Notes under the pieces: generated by a model
The model's input: only the letters and a program-made list of their open reading frames with translations
Told to the model about the DNA's origin: nothing
Database searches by the model: none
Made by a program: the position numbers and the translations under genes
Assembly (NCBI GenBank): GCA_029990175.1
Contig: JARKIP010000030.1
Location: forward strand, 16,579,501 to 16,643,500
DNA length: 64,000 nt
DNA from: Petunia secreta
Taxonomy: Eukaryota > Streptophyta > Magnoliopsida > Solanales > Solanaceae
Reading direction: 5' to 3'
Shown: piece after piece, positions 47,023 to 57,707 of the stretch
Layout: each line of letters begins with the position of its first letter
How positions within the stretch are numbered: the stretch's first letter is position 1

Positions 47023-47772
47023 CTGACACATGAGACCCTTTGCATCATATTTCATTTCATGTCATTTCATCTCATTTCATTTCATTTCATACCATTGTGT
47101 AGACTTGTGGTACATAACTATTGTTTTGCTTATACGTGCATTGCTTATTTGTTGATATGTTTCTGGCTCGTATTCCTGGTTAATTTTATGGTTTCATACA
47201 TGTTTTCGATTATTACCTGGCTCTGCCTTTTTATAATTTAAATAAGAGGATTTTGGTTTATCTGTTTCTTCTCCCTGGCTAGCTATCCTACTCTTTGAGG
47301 TAGCTAGTCTGCCCCACTTATTGAGTCCTTTTGACTCACCCTTGTTTGTTGTTTGTTTCATGTCTATCTGTTTTGTTTCGGCAGGTTCGCTCCAGGATTG
47401 AGTTCGCCACGTTGTGAAGGAGCGAAGACGACTTCAGCTGTCCGGGTGAGCCAGCTTTTATTTCGGATGACCACCAGTTTATTGTTTATTATTTCAGTTT
47501 CATTTTACTCCCTTCAGGAGGTATCTGTCTTCTTCTCTACTCTTAGATGTCTAGTATGGATAGCCCTAAACCTAGTATGTTGGGTAGTCAGCTGTAATTT
47601 CTTTTGTACGGCTTAGAGGTATCGGTATGTCTGTGTTTTTGTTTTAAGTCTTGTCCTTATTTATGAATTGTTATATTTATTTTCCTAATTTAATTGGTAA
47701 GGGTTCGCCCGACGGGTCTAGGGGAGGATGTCGAGCGCCCCGCACGGCCTAACCGGATTCCAGGTCGTGTCA

Positions 47773-47777
47773 TATTG
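47773..47777. repeat. Target-site duplication of G5, right copy
   Basis: TATTG, one base different from CATTG at 36302-36306. Confidence 0.65.
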
Positions 47778-48285
47778 ATATTGCAACCAGCATCTACAAG
47801 TTTTTTTATCATTATTTATTTATTACTACATTTATCAAGTCTTGTTTGCAGTTACTCTCTTACCGTTTGTCAAGTTTTACAGAATTTTAGCAGCGCAGCA
47901 GCAGCAGCATTTGGAGCATAACGTGGAACTTTCTCTTAGCAGTGAACTGGGGCAATCGTTGATATGAGCTAGACTCATCAACAAGGATCTGATGAATCGC
48001 ACTTGAACAAGCAAGTCTATCCTAATCTTCCATTTCGGATTAGGACGTCAGTTTGAATTCTTTCCAATTCGTGCGTTCTTTTTCCTGTCGATCGTGCGAG
48101 TTTTCATATCTAAGTGTCATTGAACTGCATATGGCCTGATTCTCTTTCAGCCCGAGATATGTAGGCAACTCAGAAACCGGAGTTCGACCATATCCATAAG
48201 CCTTGCACTTTGGTCCTTGGAATCAGAATCTTGGCTTTACCGCGACAAAATTTCTTTACCCTGAAAACTTTTTCATCCTTTTCGG
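47778..48285 (+). other. O2 3' tail
   Basis: Non-coding, 0.5 kb. GAACTGGGGCAAT (about 47943-47955) and GCCTGATTCTC...CGAGATATGTAGGCAACTC (about 48133-48172) resemble parts of H's trailer (27840-27900 minus), so O2 descends from an Ogre with that trailer. Confidence 0.6.
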
Positions 48286-48300
48286 GTAAAGAGGGGCAGC
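48286..48300 (+). promoter_or_regulatory. O2 polypurine tract
   Basis: GTAAAGAGGGGCAGC directly before the 3' LTR; core identical to H's. Confidence 0.85.
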
Positions 48301-50523
48301 TGTTGACACTCAATTTTTTTCCGAAATTTGGAAATTAATTTACTGACGCTTACTTTTTATATAAATCTCGAAATATAGCGTGTTATGTTAATATAAAGCC
48401 AAAAATATCTTTTTTCAAAAGAAATTATAAAATTTGATGTTTTGCCGCAATTTGGCTATTATTTGCAAAGTTTTTCAATATTTGCAACTTGATATTTTCG
48501 GCTTTATATTACCTACAACATGTAGAATATTGCGAGAATTTATTTAATTAGAAAGTTTTTTTTATAAATTAATTTGTGAAATTAGTTAGAGTCATTAGTT
48601 TTTTTTAGGGAAACAGTTAAATATAGTATGGATTCAAGTCTAGCCTATCATTGCAAAGCACACATTTTTCTGGCTCATTTGCAAAAATATGACACGGGAA
48701 GCAATGGTTTGCCTTTTTGCCCGCGCTAAGAGATGGTGTGCAAAAATGCACCTATTAAGATTTAATGAAAAAAATACGGGGCCAAGACTTCCCATTATAT
48801 TTTTCCGATTTTCAACACTTATCCCTTCAAGTATTGGCAATAGGCAATACTTGCCGCACTAGGCCGTAAGTCTTGGAAAATTGCCAAGACTTGCCATTGA
48901 CCTCTGCTCGATTTTCAACACTTGCACCACAAGTATTGGCAATAGGCAACACTTGCTGCACTGCGTCGTAAGTCTTGGTAATTGTCCAGACTTGCCCCTT
49001 CCAGTTTTCCCTGCATTCTCGCCATATAACTTGAAGTATTGGCAAAACAGCACTTGCCCTTGAAGTACCAATTTCCAAGACTTACAAATTTTTTGCTTTG
49101 AAGTCTTGGCTTGCGGACTAAATAAGGGTATTTTGCTAAAACATTCCTTAGCGTGGGTATTTTTGTAAAACCACTCCTTGTGGAGGGCATACACCCCACA
49201 CTCATTTTTTCCCACACCTCTCATCTTCTTTACTCCCCACACCACACGACACCCGTCCTTCTTCCTCTATTCCATATACAGAAAATAGTACACACATCAC
49301 AAAAGCAGATCGGGGTTAGGGAGGGGTTGATGATAGGGATGTTATGGTGAAGCACAAACAGATCGGAAGAGATACACACACCACCATCACCACCGTCGGG
49401 TCCTGATAAAAAAAATCCCCTACGTCGTTGGCCTTCTCGTGCCCCCACTGCTCTGGTGTTTTGTTACCGAACCTTTGAAAAGAAATACAAAGGAGAGGGA
49501 GAAGAGTGGTAGCGAAGCGGTGCGCTGCTCACCGGAAAAGCCACCGGCGATCGCTCCTCTCTTTCATTTGGCTGCTACTCTGTTCTGTACCATGTCTACC
49601 GGACTCTGTTCTGCTGAGTGTTACTGATAAAAAAAGAGGAGGAAGTGGAGATGAGTTGCAGCGACGCCGCTGCGCTCCTCGCTGGAAGAAGCAAAGCTGG
49701 CTGTCGCTCCTCCTCCACTGCATTTGGGTGGCTCCACTTGTTGGATTATTGACCGGCTGGTGTTTCCAATATTTGTGTTTGATTTTTGCACCGCTTATGG
49801 TTCTGTTTCTTTATTAAATTATGAGCGTTTGTTGTTATATTGACTAATTATTGGATAATGTTGCACTTCTACTAATCCTTGATTTTTTTTCGAGTTCTCT
49901 GCTGCTGCTGACTATCACTAATTCTGGACTGAAACTATGACTCTTGTTGTTGGGTCTGATGTGTACTGGTTCTTACCATTAGTTTTGATTGTTTGAGAAT
50001 TGGGTGTTTCTATGTTCTGTGCCTCTGTGAGAATCATATGATTCCTTGACATTGTTTGCTGCTGGACGGTCTCACGATAAGATGCTATGAAAATGTTTGT
50101 TAAGCTGTGTAGATCTGGGAATACATTTTGCTAAAATCCTTAATTGGATCATGCTGATACTGAACAGATACTGTTTGGGTGTTAAGCACTGATATGGCAT
50201 ATGAAAATACTTCATTTTGAGGCATTTGAACTGATATTGAACTGATACTACACAGGCCAATGACGTTTGGAGGCCAATAAGTCCCGTCCCGTTACGTATA
50301 AAATGCCCCTTACGCGCCCCTACAGAAAAAAATAGGCGATGATGAATGTATGCACTTTAAGGCAAAACTAGTTGGGAATAGAGTAACGGGATTGGTGCTT
50401 GGCATGGCAACCGGCCGGCCACCGTGTTTGCAGCCGTACCGACATCCCTAGCCTCTACTCGACCCATGGCAACCGGCCGGCCACCGTGTTTGAGCCTAAA
50501 CTTTACAAAATAAAACCCCTTAC

Positions 50524-50571
<48 letters not shown>

Positions 50572-51364
50572 ATAATAATAACTTTATTATAACTCATTTC
50601 ATATTATTATAATAACTTTATTATAAGTCATTTCATATTATTATTATGTTTCACTTTATTGTCATACTTACTCATTTCATATTTTTGCGAGGTACATTTG
50701 GCATGAACAACTTGAGGTCGAGATTGGGCTCAAACGTGTCAAGAAATGAAACCTTTAGAAACTTTAGGAAAATCAAGACTCCCGCGAGTTTGTCAACTTT
50801 TTGGGTTTTTTCCTTTTGAAATCCATTGCTTTTATTAGTTTAATACTCGATAAAATATGTAAATAGTTTGTAGAATACTTTACTTATGAATAATATTTGA
50901 TTACTTGAGTTATTGTTTACATTTTATGATCATTACCTTTATTTTTGGAGTTGTTATTTATTTATCGTAAATTGGGGCCATTTTGGCAAATGCGTGCAAG
51001 TAAAAAAATATTTTTTTTGCAAATAAATTTCTATTCTATTGATTATTATTATTATTATTATTTTAGATAATTCTTTTATAAGAAAAGCGCACTTGTAAAT
51101 ATTTGGAAACATGTCGGATTAACCATATTTTACGAAAATTCGGAAGTGTCTTAAAAACGTTCTTTCGAAATTAACAAAACCTCTTACTTAGAATCTCTGA
51201 AAAGAATGCCTTTTTCCAAAAACGGAGTTTTTGCACGCATTTACTAATTTGGTTCCCTGTTTTCCTTAAATTGGGTGGTGACTCCAAAAACTCCAAAAGA
51301 GCTAGTCAATTCAGTTGATATTCCTAAATTTAGCCATTCGATGTTATTTTTTGGAATTTCCACA
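48301..51364 (+). repeat. 3' LTR of O2
   Basis: 3064 bp, TGTTGACACTC...GGAATTTCCACA. It matches the 5' LTR except for a ~535-bp block (about 48656-49190) replacing ~80 bp, and shorter ATT arrays. A duplicated GGCAACCGGCCGGCCACCG phrase lies at 50404-50424 and 50467-50489. The 62-codon frame at 49439-49627 also exists in the other LTR but is not under evident protein constraint. Confidence 0.88.
50525..50640. repeat. (ATT)n with inverted (AAT) part in O2 3' LTR
   Basis: ATT array followed by AATAATAATAAC and two copies of 'actttattataa(c/g)tcatttcatatt', a local rearrangement of the microsatellite region. Confidence 0.85.
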
Positions 51365-51369
51365 TTGGG
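51365..51369. repeat. Target-site duplication of O2, right copy
   Basis: TTGGG against TTGGC at 29592-29596. Confidence 0.7.
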
Positions 51370-53147
51370 CTGTCCCGGAAATCAATACTGCTCCAATGCC
51401 AACTCCCTTGAAGTTTACCGTTCTATCAAAGAATAATCTCCAACCATCATATTCTTCTGCAATGTCTTCTCCAACGAACATGACCTCCTCGTCTGGGAAG
51501 TAAGTGTGAAAAGGCTCATAGTCGTCATCTACAAGATTCTCGGCCATGTGATCAGCTAGGGCTTGAGCTTTTACCGCTTTCCGAGTGAAAAAGGTAATGT
51601 CAAATTCACTTAGTAACATTTGCCACTTGGCTAATTTCCTGGTAGGCATCAGCTTCTGGAAGATATACTTAAGTGGGTCCATTCTCGATATCAGCAAAGT
51701 TGCATAGGATGTCAGATAATGCCTCAGCTTCTGTGCTACCCAAGTCAATGCATTGCAGGTGCGTTCTAGTAGTGTGTACTTAGCGTCATACGAAGTGAAC
51801 TTCTTGCTTAGATAATCTATCGCCTGCTCCTTTCTCCCTGTTGAGTCATGGTGCCCCAGTACACAACCAAATGCTGAATCTACCATTGTCAGGTACAATA
51901 TCAAAGGTCGCCTCGGTTTGGGTAGAACCAACACAGGCGGGCAAGACAAATACTTCTTTATCCTGTCGAATGCTTTCTGGCAATCTTTTGTCCACTCGAT
52001 CGCTGCATCTTTCTTCAGTAATTTGATAATTGACTTGCAGATGACAGTGGACTGTGCTATGAATCGACTGATGTAGTTTAGCCGTCCCAAGAAACTCATG
52101 ACCTCTTTCTTACTTTTTGGCGGCGGAAATTCTCAGATGGCTTTGATCTTAGCTAGATCTAATTCGATGCCACTTCTTCTGACTATGAAACCTAATAACT
52201 TCCCGGCTGGAACACCTAAAGCGCACTTTGCCTTATTCAGCTTCAAATTGTATCTGCGCAAGTGATTGAAGAACCTGCGCAGATTATCTAGATGCTCCGA
52301 GCTTCTTCTTGACTTGATTATCACATCATCCACATATACCTCTATCTCTTTGTGCATCAAATCGTGGAACATGGTAGTCATTGCCCTCATGTAAGTAGCT
52401 CCGACATTCTTCAAATCGAACGACATCACTTCATAGCAGTAAGTTCCCTAAGAAATGGTGAAAGCTGTCTTTTCCGCATCCTCCTCATCCATGAGCACTT
52501 GATGATATCCTGGGAAGCAATCTATGAAGGATTGAAATTCATGCTTCGCACAATTGTAGTTTAAGATGCGTATGTTTGGCAAAGGAAAGTTATCCTTTGG
52601 GCTTGCTTTTTTCAGGTCCCGGTAATCTACACAAACTCTGATTTTCCCATCTTTCTTTGGCACTGGAACGATGTTGGATAACCAAATTGGGTATTTGACT
52701 GTTTTCCGGATCGCTGCATTGAGATGTTTAGTCACATCTTCTCCAATTTTCACCAAGGTCGACGATTTGAAAGTCCGAGCTTTTCGCTTGACTGGTGGAA
52801 AGCCTGGATTAATGGGCAATTTATGTGCCACAACATCCATTCTTATACCGGTCATGTCATCATACGACCATGCAAACACGTCCTCATACTCCTTAAGGAA
52901 CTCAATGTACTGCTCTCTAACTTCTGGGGTGAGGTGCACATTAATTCTCGTTTCTTTCACTATTTTATCATCACCCAGATTTACCACTTCTGGTTTTTCC
53001 AAATTCGGTTTAGGCTTATTTTTAAACCTCTCAATTTCTTCTTGTGTTGCCTCATCAAACTCATCATAGTCAAGGTCAGATTCCTTAAACTCAGTGGTTT
53101 CGTTACACATTGCAGTTGCGGATTCAATGGAATTATTAGTTTGAATG
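51370..53147 (-). pseudogene. H reverse transcriptase, RNase H and front of second RNase H
   Basis: Starts after an intron acceptor. An acidic head (DYDEFDEATQEEIERF) leads to FLKEYEDVFAWSYDDMTG, VPVPKKDGKIRVCVDYRDL, the palm FIDCFPGYHQVLMDEEDAEK, catalytic YVDDVIIKS (about 52325-52350), thumb KLLGFIVRRSGIEL, then RNase H (YLTMVDSAFGCVLGHHD; AIDYLSKKFTSYDAKYTLLE; FDITFFTRKAVKAQALADH) and the start of aRNH (GWRLFFDRTVNFKGVGIGAVL). One frame throughout, with stops at about 52432 and 52133. The palm's usual D-x-x-S-G-Y has become DCFPGY. Confidence 0.88.
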
Positions 53148-53302
53148 CTGAAAAATAAAATAATGCATAATTAAAGGTTAAAAATAAAATAAAAGAGAAA
53201 AAGAGAAATGCTTTTATTTATGAATCCTTGCAAAACAATGTTTGTAGGGAGACATGTCAAAAAGAAAAGTGCAAATTTCACAACTCGAGGTCGGGTTTTA
53301 TT
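53148..53302 (-). other. Probable Ogre intron between protease and RT
   Basis: The minus strand between the protease frame and the RT frame is AT-rich, has a pyrimidine-rich run and ends in TTATTTTTCAG with the AG at 53149-53148. The RT frame is open from there. Ogre elements are known for an intron at this place. The donor is not fixed; GTGAAA near 53280 is one candidate. Confidence 0.6.
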
Positions 53303-54764
53303 TTAGAAAGCATGAAAAAGAAAACTGATCCCCTCAGCTCTACCAAGGTCCACGATATGCTCGGGCCAGGTTGCTGGACAATTGTTCAGTGCAGCTCCAG
53401 ATTCGGCTTTTGTAAGACCAGGAGATTCAACATGCTCTTCCAGGATCACACAGTAATCCTCGTCAGATAGGAACAACTTCTGCATTCCTGCTAGCAAATC
53501 CTCTTCAGCATCAATAATCTTTGATTCATTCTTATATATTGCAGACACCTCCCCCTTGCAACCGTCTAAGTAGCCAGATGAAACAAAAATATGTTGCAGA
53601 GACTTGACACTTCTTTTGTAATACTTGAAGTCCAATGAGGCATCTTCCATACTCTTCTCGTAAGTCATGAAGTATCCTATGCCATATTTTTCCTCGTCGG
53701 GACTCATCACGATCCGAATGGGCTCTGCCATACCATCCAAGTTCATACCCAAATCTTTTCCTGGTTTGTAGCCTTGCTTCAACCTGATTCATATCACCCA
53801 ATCTATAGGCCATTTTGCAGGTTGCGGGAGTATGTATGGTTCCTCGACTTCCTCAGGCTCAACTATCTTAGGTGTCCACACCTGCTTTCCTTTTGTCTCT
53901 TTAGCAATGTGCCTCCAGTCAGGACAGGCATTGGGTGGGTACACAAATTGCTCCTTTGTCTTGGCAGGTATTGTCTCACAGAATTCTCGTGCCGGTACGC
54001 CCCAATCAGATATCCCAGACCAAATTTCTTCCTTCATAACCTTTACCTCGACCGTCCCAGTAAGCACTGTAGAAATTTCTCTTCTTTTCAGTCCCTTCTG
54101 GTGCATTGACGAGCTTAGGTGCGAAGTGTGCAGAATACCCTCCTTGAACCGCATCAACATTCCTACCGTATCCATTGCGGTCCCACTGCTGGTTGTAACT
54201 CTTGCGATATTCTCCTCGACTGCCCTACACTGCCCCACTAACTCTATAGTGTAGAAAGTTTGCCCGTCCAGAGCGCTTCCCTTGATTGCTGGTATGGTTT
54301 GCTTATTGTAGATGGAATTGCTCCCTTCACCGAATACTACGACCTCCTTGTTGTCCCATTCGAACTTCACTGTTTAGTGCAGGGTGGAAGGTACTGCTCC
54401 AGCCATGTGAATCGAAGGTCTTTCCAGTAGCAGATTGTATGAAGCTGAAATGTCCATGACATGAAACTCGGCAGTGAACTCAACGGGACCGACCATGATA
54501 GTTAGGTCGATCTCCCTAATAGTGCTTCCCTGTGAACCATCGAACGCCTTCACTTTCATATCACTTTCTCTAGTCTCGCTTTGATCAATTCCTATTCTTT
54601 TCAAAGTGATGAATGGACATATGTTCAAACCAGATCCTCCATCAATTAAAACTCTTCCTATGAACCAATATTTGCACTTGATAGTGACGTGCAAAGCTTT
54701 GTATGCCCGAGTCCTTCTAGTGGTACCTCATCTTCGTGGAAAGTGATCCGGTTGGATTCCATGA
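53303..54764 (-). pseudogene. H aspartic protease and downstream spacer
   Basis: Protease site RVLIDGGSGLNICPF (about 54630), GPVEFTAEFHVMDI and SYNLLLERPSIH. A long spacer follows in the same frame (EWDNKEVVVFGEGSNSIY; G-patch-like KQGYKPGKDLGMNLDG at 53780; YFMTYEKSMEDA), interrupted by stops at 54372 and 53785. It ends at TAG 53303, near the intron. The glycine-rich K-x-G-x-G-x-x-L-G segment is usual after protease in this lineage. A frame shift near 54700-54765 separates it from gag. Confidence 0.82.
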
Positions 54765-54765
54765 C

Positions 54766-54864
54766 CTACCCAACCATGCTAGCTAGATTACCCGCAGTGG
54801 TGTCTACAGGTACATGTGCTTCGTCTAACACTTTCATCAAGGCATTCCTGTGACTTTCTGATTT
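54766..54864 (-). pseudogene. H Gag, C-terminal fragment left of Y
   Basis: Encodes ESHRNALMKVLDEAHVPVD and ends near NLASMVG. It continues in frame from the fragment ending at 61210 if Y and one duplication copy are removed. Confidence 0.8.
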
Positions 54865-54869
54865 CAAAA
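54865..54869. repeat. Target-site duplication of Y, left copy
   Basis: CAAAA, identical at 61205-61209. Confidence 0.9.
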
Positions 54870-55558
54870 TGGTAAGGATCAAATGCGGAAAGTAAAGATA
54901 ACGATAAAAACGAGACGTGGCTCGAACAAATAACCCAAGTAGCGCTGAAGAACTAGTTTCGATACACCCCGGAAGATCGTCAAGGAACACCACCTACGCT
55001 ACGCAACTACCCTCGAGTTACACCCGGAACTCGCAAGTAGAATGATCGGGGAAGGGTTGATGTTCCACTAGAATCCACTAGTAGAAGACAAGTCCCGAAA
55101 TATGGTTGGTTCATTAACCCAAGAATTCAACTCTTACAAAATTCATCATTCATCAAAAACAAGCTAAGTAATGAAATAAGCTATCTAAGCTATTTATAGA
55201 GGTTTATAAGCTTCAAGTAAAAGGTCTATAATGCCCACAAGCTAGGCTTTAAGTTAGTAGACCATGCAAGGCCAAAATAGTAAAAGGACACTAAAAATCT
55301 CGGGTGTCTAACATTTGGGCGGAGCGCCTCAACTTTTGATCAGTGAGCTGGGCTGGGCGGACCGCCTGGACATTGGACGGAGCGCCTGGCTTCTGTTGGT
55401 CTTGGGCGGGGCGCCTGCTTTGCCTAGGCAGGGTGCCTGGCCTGGGGCCTTCTTGACGCGTCTCCAATTCACCTCCAACGCTCTTGACTTCTAGTCCTTT
55501 GCACCCTTCAAGCTTGGCACATGTTGGAAAGTGTCTTGGCTCGATTTTCCCCTTATCA
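54870..55558 (-). repeat. 3' LTR of Y
   Basis: Plus strand TGGTAAGGATCAAATGCGG...TTTTCCCCTTATCA. In the first ~150 bases about ten substitutions and a 3-base indel separate it from the other LTR, so the insertion is not recent. It carries a cluster of GGCGGAGCGCC-like hairpins at 55317-55440. Confidence 0.92.
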
Positions 55559-55573
55559 TCCTCCCCTTCTTGA
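55559..55573 (-). promoter_or_regulatory. Y polypurine tract
   Basis: Minus strand AAGAAGGGGAGGA immediately before the LTR TGATAAGGGG. Confidence 0.8.
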
Positions 55574-55578
55574 AGAGA

Positions 55579-57219
55579 TTACGTCATCGGAATCAATGTG
55601 TTCTCGTCCATGATGTAATCATCTCCTCGGGGTACCCAATGCTCTCCTCCCTTGTACTTCTTGATCGTCACCTTGATATAGGCTTCTTCCAAGATCTCCC
55701 TTGCTTTAGCATGGAGCTTAAGACCTACAAGCAACGACAAGCAAACACAAAATCTCCTACTTCGAAAGTAGGTTAGTGCAAGAAGTGTGGAAAACACACT
55801 CTTATGGTATAACCAAGCATCAATAATAAGCACAAATATCAAATCTCCAATGAGATCATCAAGCACTTGGTTACATGAAAACGTGCACTCAACACAATAA
55901 TGAGCAAATAGGTCATGGGGACATGGAAAATGCAAGATCAAGCTATCAAAATCCCCTTGAACCTTAAGCTCAAGATCAACAAACAAATCCCTCCTCAAAG
56001 TGTGATCAACATGCGGAGTGGAGTGAGTCAAGTAACCCAATCTACAAGTAGCATCAAGTACTCAACTCCCCTTCTTTAGAGCATACGTACTCATACCAAG
56101 TGATTCCTTTTCACCTCCAATTTCATCACCTAAGCAACCCCTCTCAAGAGATAAGCTCTCAAGAAAGGTATTGATAATGGACTCTTCTTCATCATAACCC
56201 AAACAAGCAATAGCGGGGTCACTCAAAGAGTCTTTTACCTCACCCAAATTCTCATACAATGGGTTGCCTAAGGAGTCAAACCCTTCACACCATGGGGGTT
56301 CCATTTGACTACCCACCCTAGTCTGATACACATCATTACCACTAATGAGGATGCCTTCAAACAATGGATTAGTAAAAGCATGCATCTCAATATTATGATC
56401 AAGCATAGACAAGTTATAAAGACTAGGTTCACTTGAGGAGTCATCATAGACAACTTTGTCCAATTCATGCAATTTGGACTCCTCAAGGTCACTATCCTCA
56501 CCATAACACATTGGACCACCAAATAAAAGCATATCAATAAGGGTGTGATCAACTATCCCATCATCCCCTTTGTAGAAGATTGGTGGTGTGTCATAGAAAA
56601 GGTCACAATCATTGTCAACTGTCAAATCTACACTAGGGAGAGGCTCATTAAACAAGAAGCTCACATCATGATGTGGCATAGCATGGCTCTCAACTAATGA
56701 TACACAAGCACACACAAGTTGACTATTAGACTCTTCACTAGTGGCATATTCACTAGATGCATCATAAGCACCAACTAGTGCTGAGTGATCACAAGACAAA
56801 TAGCTAGTAGGCTCATGAAAAGATGGAGCAACACTTACATTTGTAGTACTTCCTTGATCACTCACAAGGCTTGAAGTGTCATATGCCACTCCTTCTTCAT
56901 GAAGCTTACATTGAGAATTTTCCTCCTTTTGTCTTTCCTTCCAAGCACATGGTTGAGGCTCCAATGGCTTGTTTTCAATCGTACCTACACATGAGCTAAC
57001 ACAAGAAAAAGTAGAAGATGAAGAATTGTTAGAACAATGGGTGCTCTCACTCTCAATTTTTCTTTCCTCACCTCTCTTCTCTCTCAATTTTACCTCAAGG
57101 TCAAGTGTAGTTTGTGGTGACAATCCACTCACATCACTCCCCAAATCCTCTCCTTTTTCCTCTCTTGGATTGTCACCGGTCACTCCCTCACTTCTCTCTT
57201 CTTTTCTCTCTCATTTGAA
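55579..57219 (-). CDS. Long acidic ORF of Y, function unknown, one internal stop
   Basis: I do not recognise the family. The frame opens near 57219, overlapping the protease end by about 40 bases in another frame, and runs to 56062 (TGA), then continues in the same frame to 55579: about 530 codons with one stop. The first part is rich in Glu, Ser, Asp and Asn with Cys-Ser repeats and no Lys/Arg clusters; the last 50 residues are basic (LHAKAREILEEAYIKVTIKK) and end close to the PPT. No membrane segment or metal-binding set is convincing apart from a hydrophobic patch near DLIFVLIIDAWLY. Its length without frameshift contrasts with the decayed sequence around. It may be a Gag-linked structural or replacement domain. 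Confidence 0.55.
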
Positions 57220-57700
57220 GTGGAGTGACTCTCACTTTCATCATGCAATGGCAAGACAATAAGATTGTTTGCCTCGGGTTCAAGTACAATGGGTGACTTT
57301 GCTTTAGCCGCTTCCCTCAACTCTCTCATTCGCTTGTAGTCTTCCCTTACTTGCCTTAGAGTCAAAGGTCTAAGCACATATTTCCTCCCATCTTGCTTGA
57401 CCGTGTAGGAGTTGGTCCGGCCATCAAGTACCACACATCTATCATGTTGCCATGGTCTCCCAAACAAGAGATGGCAAGCTTGCATTGGGACAACATCAAA
57501 CATGATTTTGTCTTTATAGTTGCCAATGCTAAATTCAGTCAATAGTTGCTTCACCACCTTTAATTTACCACACTCACTAAGCCATTGTAAACGATATGGT
57601 TTCGGATGATTTAGAGTGGGAAATTTCAATTGGGAAATTAAGGTTTAGCTCACTATGTTGGCACAACTTCCCGAGTCAATTATCATGGAGCAAACAACAC
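57180..57700 (-). pseudogene. Y aspartic protease-like domain
   Basis: The active-site motif MIIDSGSCANIVS is encoded at about 57650-57685, followed after a stop by KPYRLQWLSECGKLKVVKQ and the late motif CHLLFGRPWQHDR. This is a retropepsin-like fold as in plant gypsy elements; it would process Y's own polyprotein. A stop (57644) follows the active site. Confidence 0.8.
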
Positions 57701-57707
57701 CCATGAC

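Larger units (their letters stand above)
36307..47772 (+). mobile_element. G5: chromovirus-like Ty3/gypsy element inserted in O2
   Basis: Two LTRs with matching termini (TGAAACGACC...GGTCGTGTCA), tRNA-iMet primer site, polypurine tract AAATGGAGGAGAA and near-perfect 5-bp flanking repeats. The 4.0-kb internal region keeps only tatters of gag and protease and a foreign inverted fragment, so it is either a very decayed Tekay-like element or a non-autonomous one. Its 3' LTR carries a solo LTR insertion. Confidence 0.85.
42915..47772 (+). repeat. 3' LTR of G5, split by a solo LTR
   Basis: Two parts, 42915-43592 and 45970-47772, together about 2.48 kb and matching the 5' LTR; the break is explained by the insertion at 43593-45964. 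Confidence 0.9.
29597..51364 (+). mobile_element. O2: non-autonomous Ogre-family element inserted in H
   Basis: Both LTRs begin TGTTGACAC and end CAACA/CCACA; a primer-type sequence follows the 5' LTR and a polypurine tract precedes the 3' LTR. Between them, after removing G5 (36307-47772), there remain only about 4.1 kb of leader and 0.5 kb of tail with no gag or pol domain, about 10.3 kb in total. Flanking 5-bp repeats and restoration of H's RNase H frame when it is removed prove insertion. Transposition must have used proteins from a coding relative. Confidence 0.88.
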
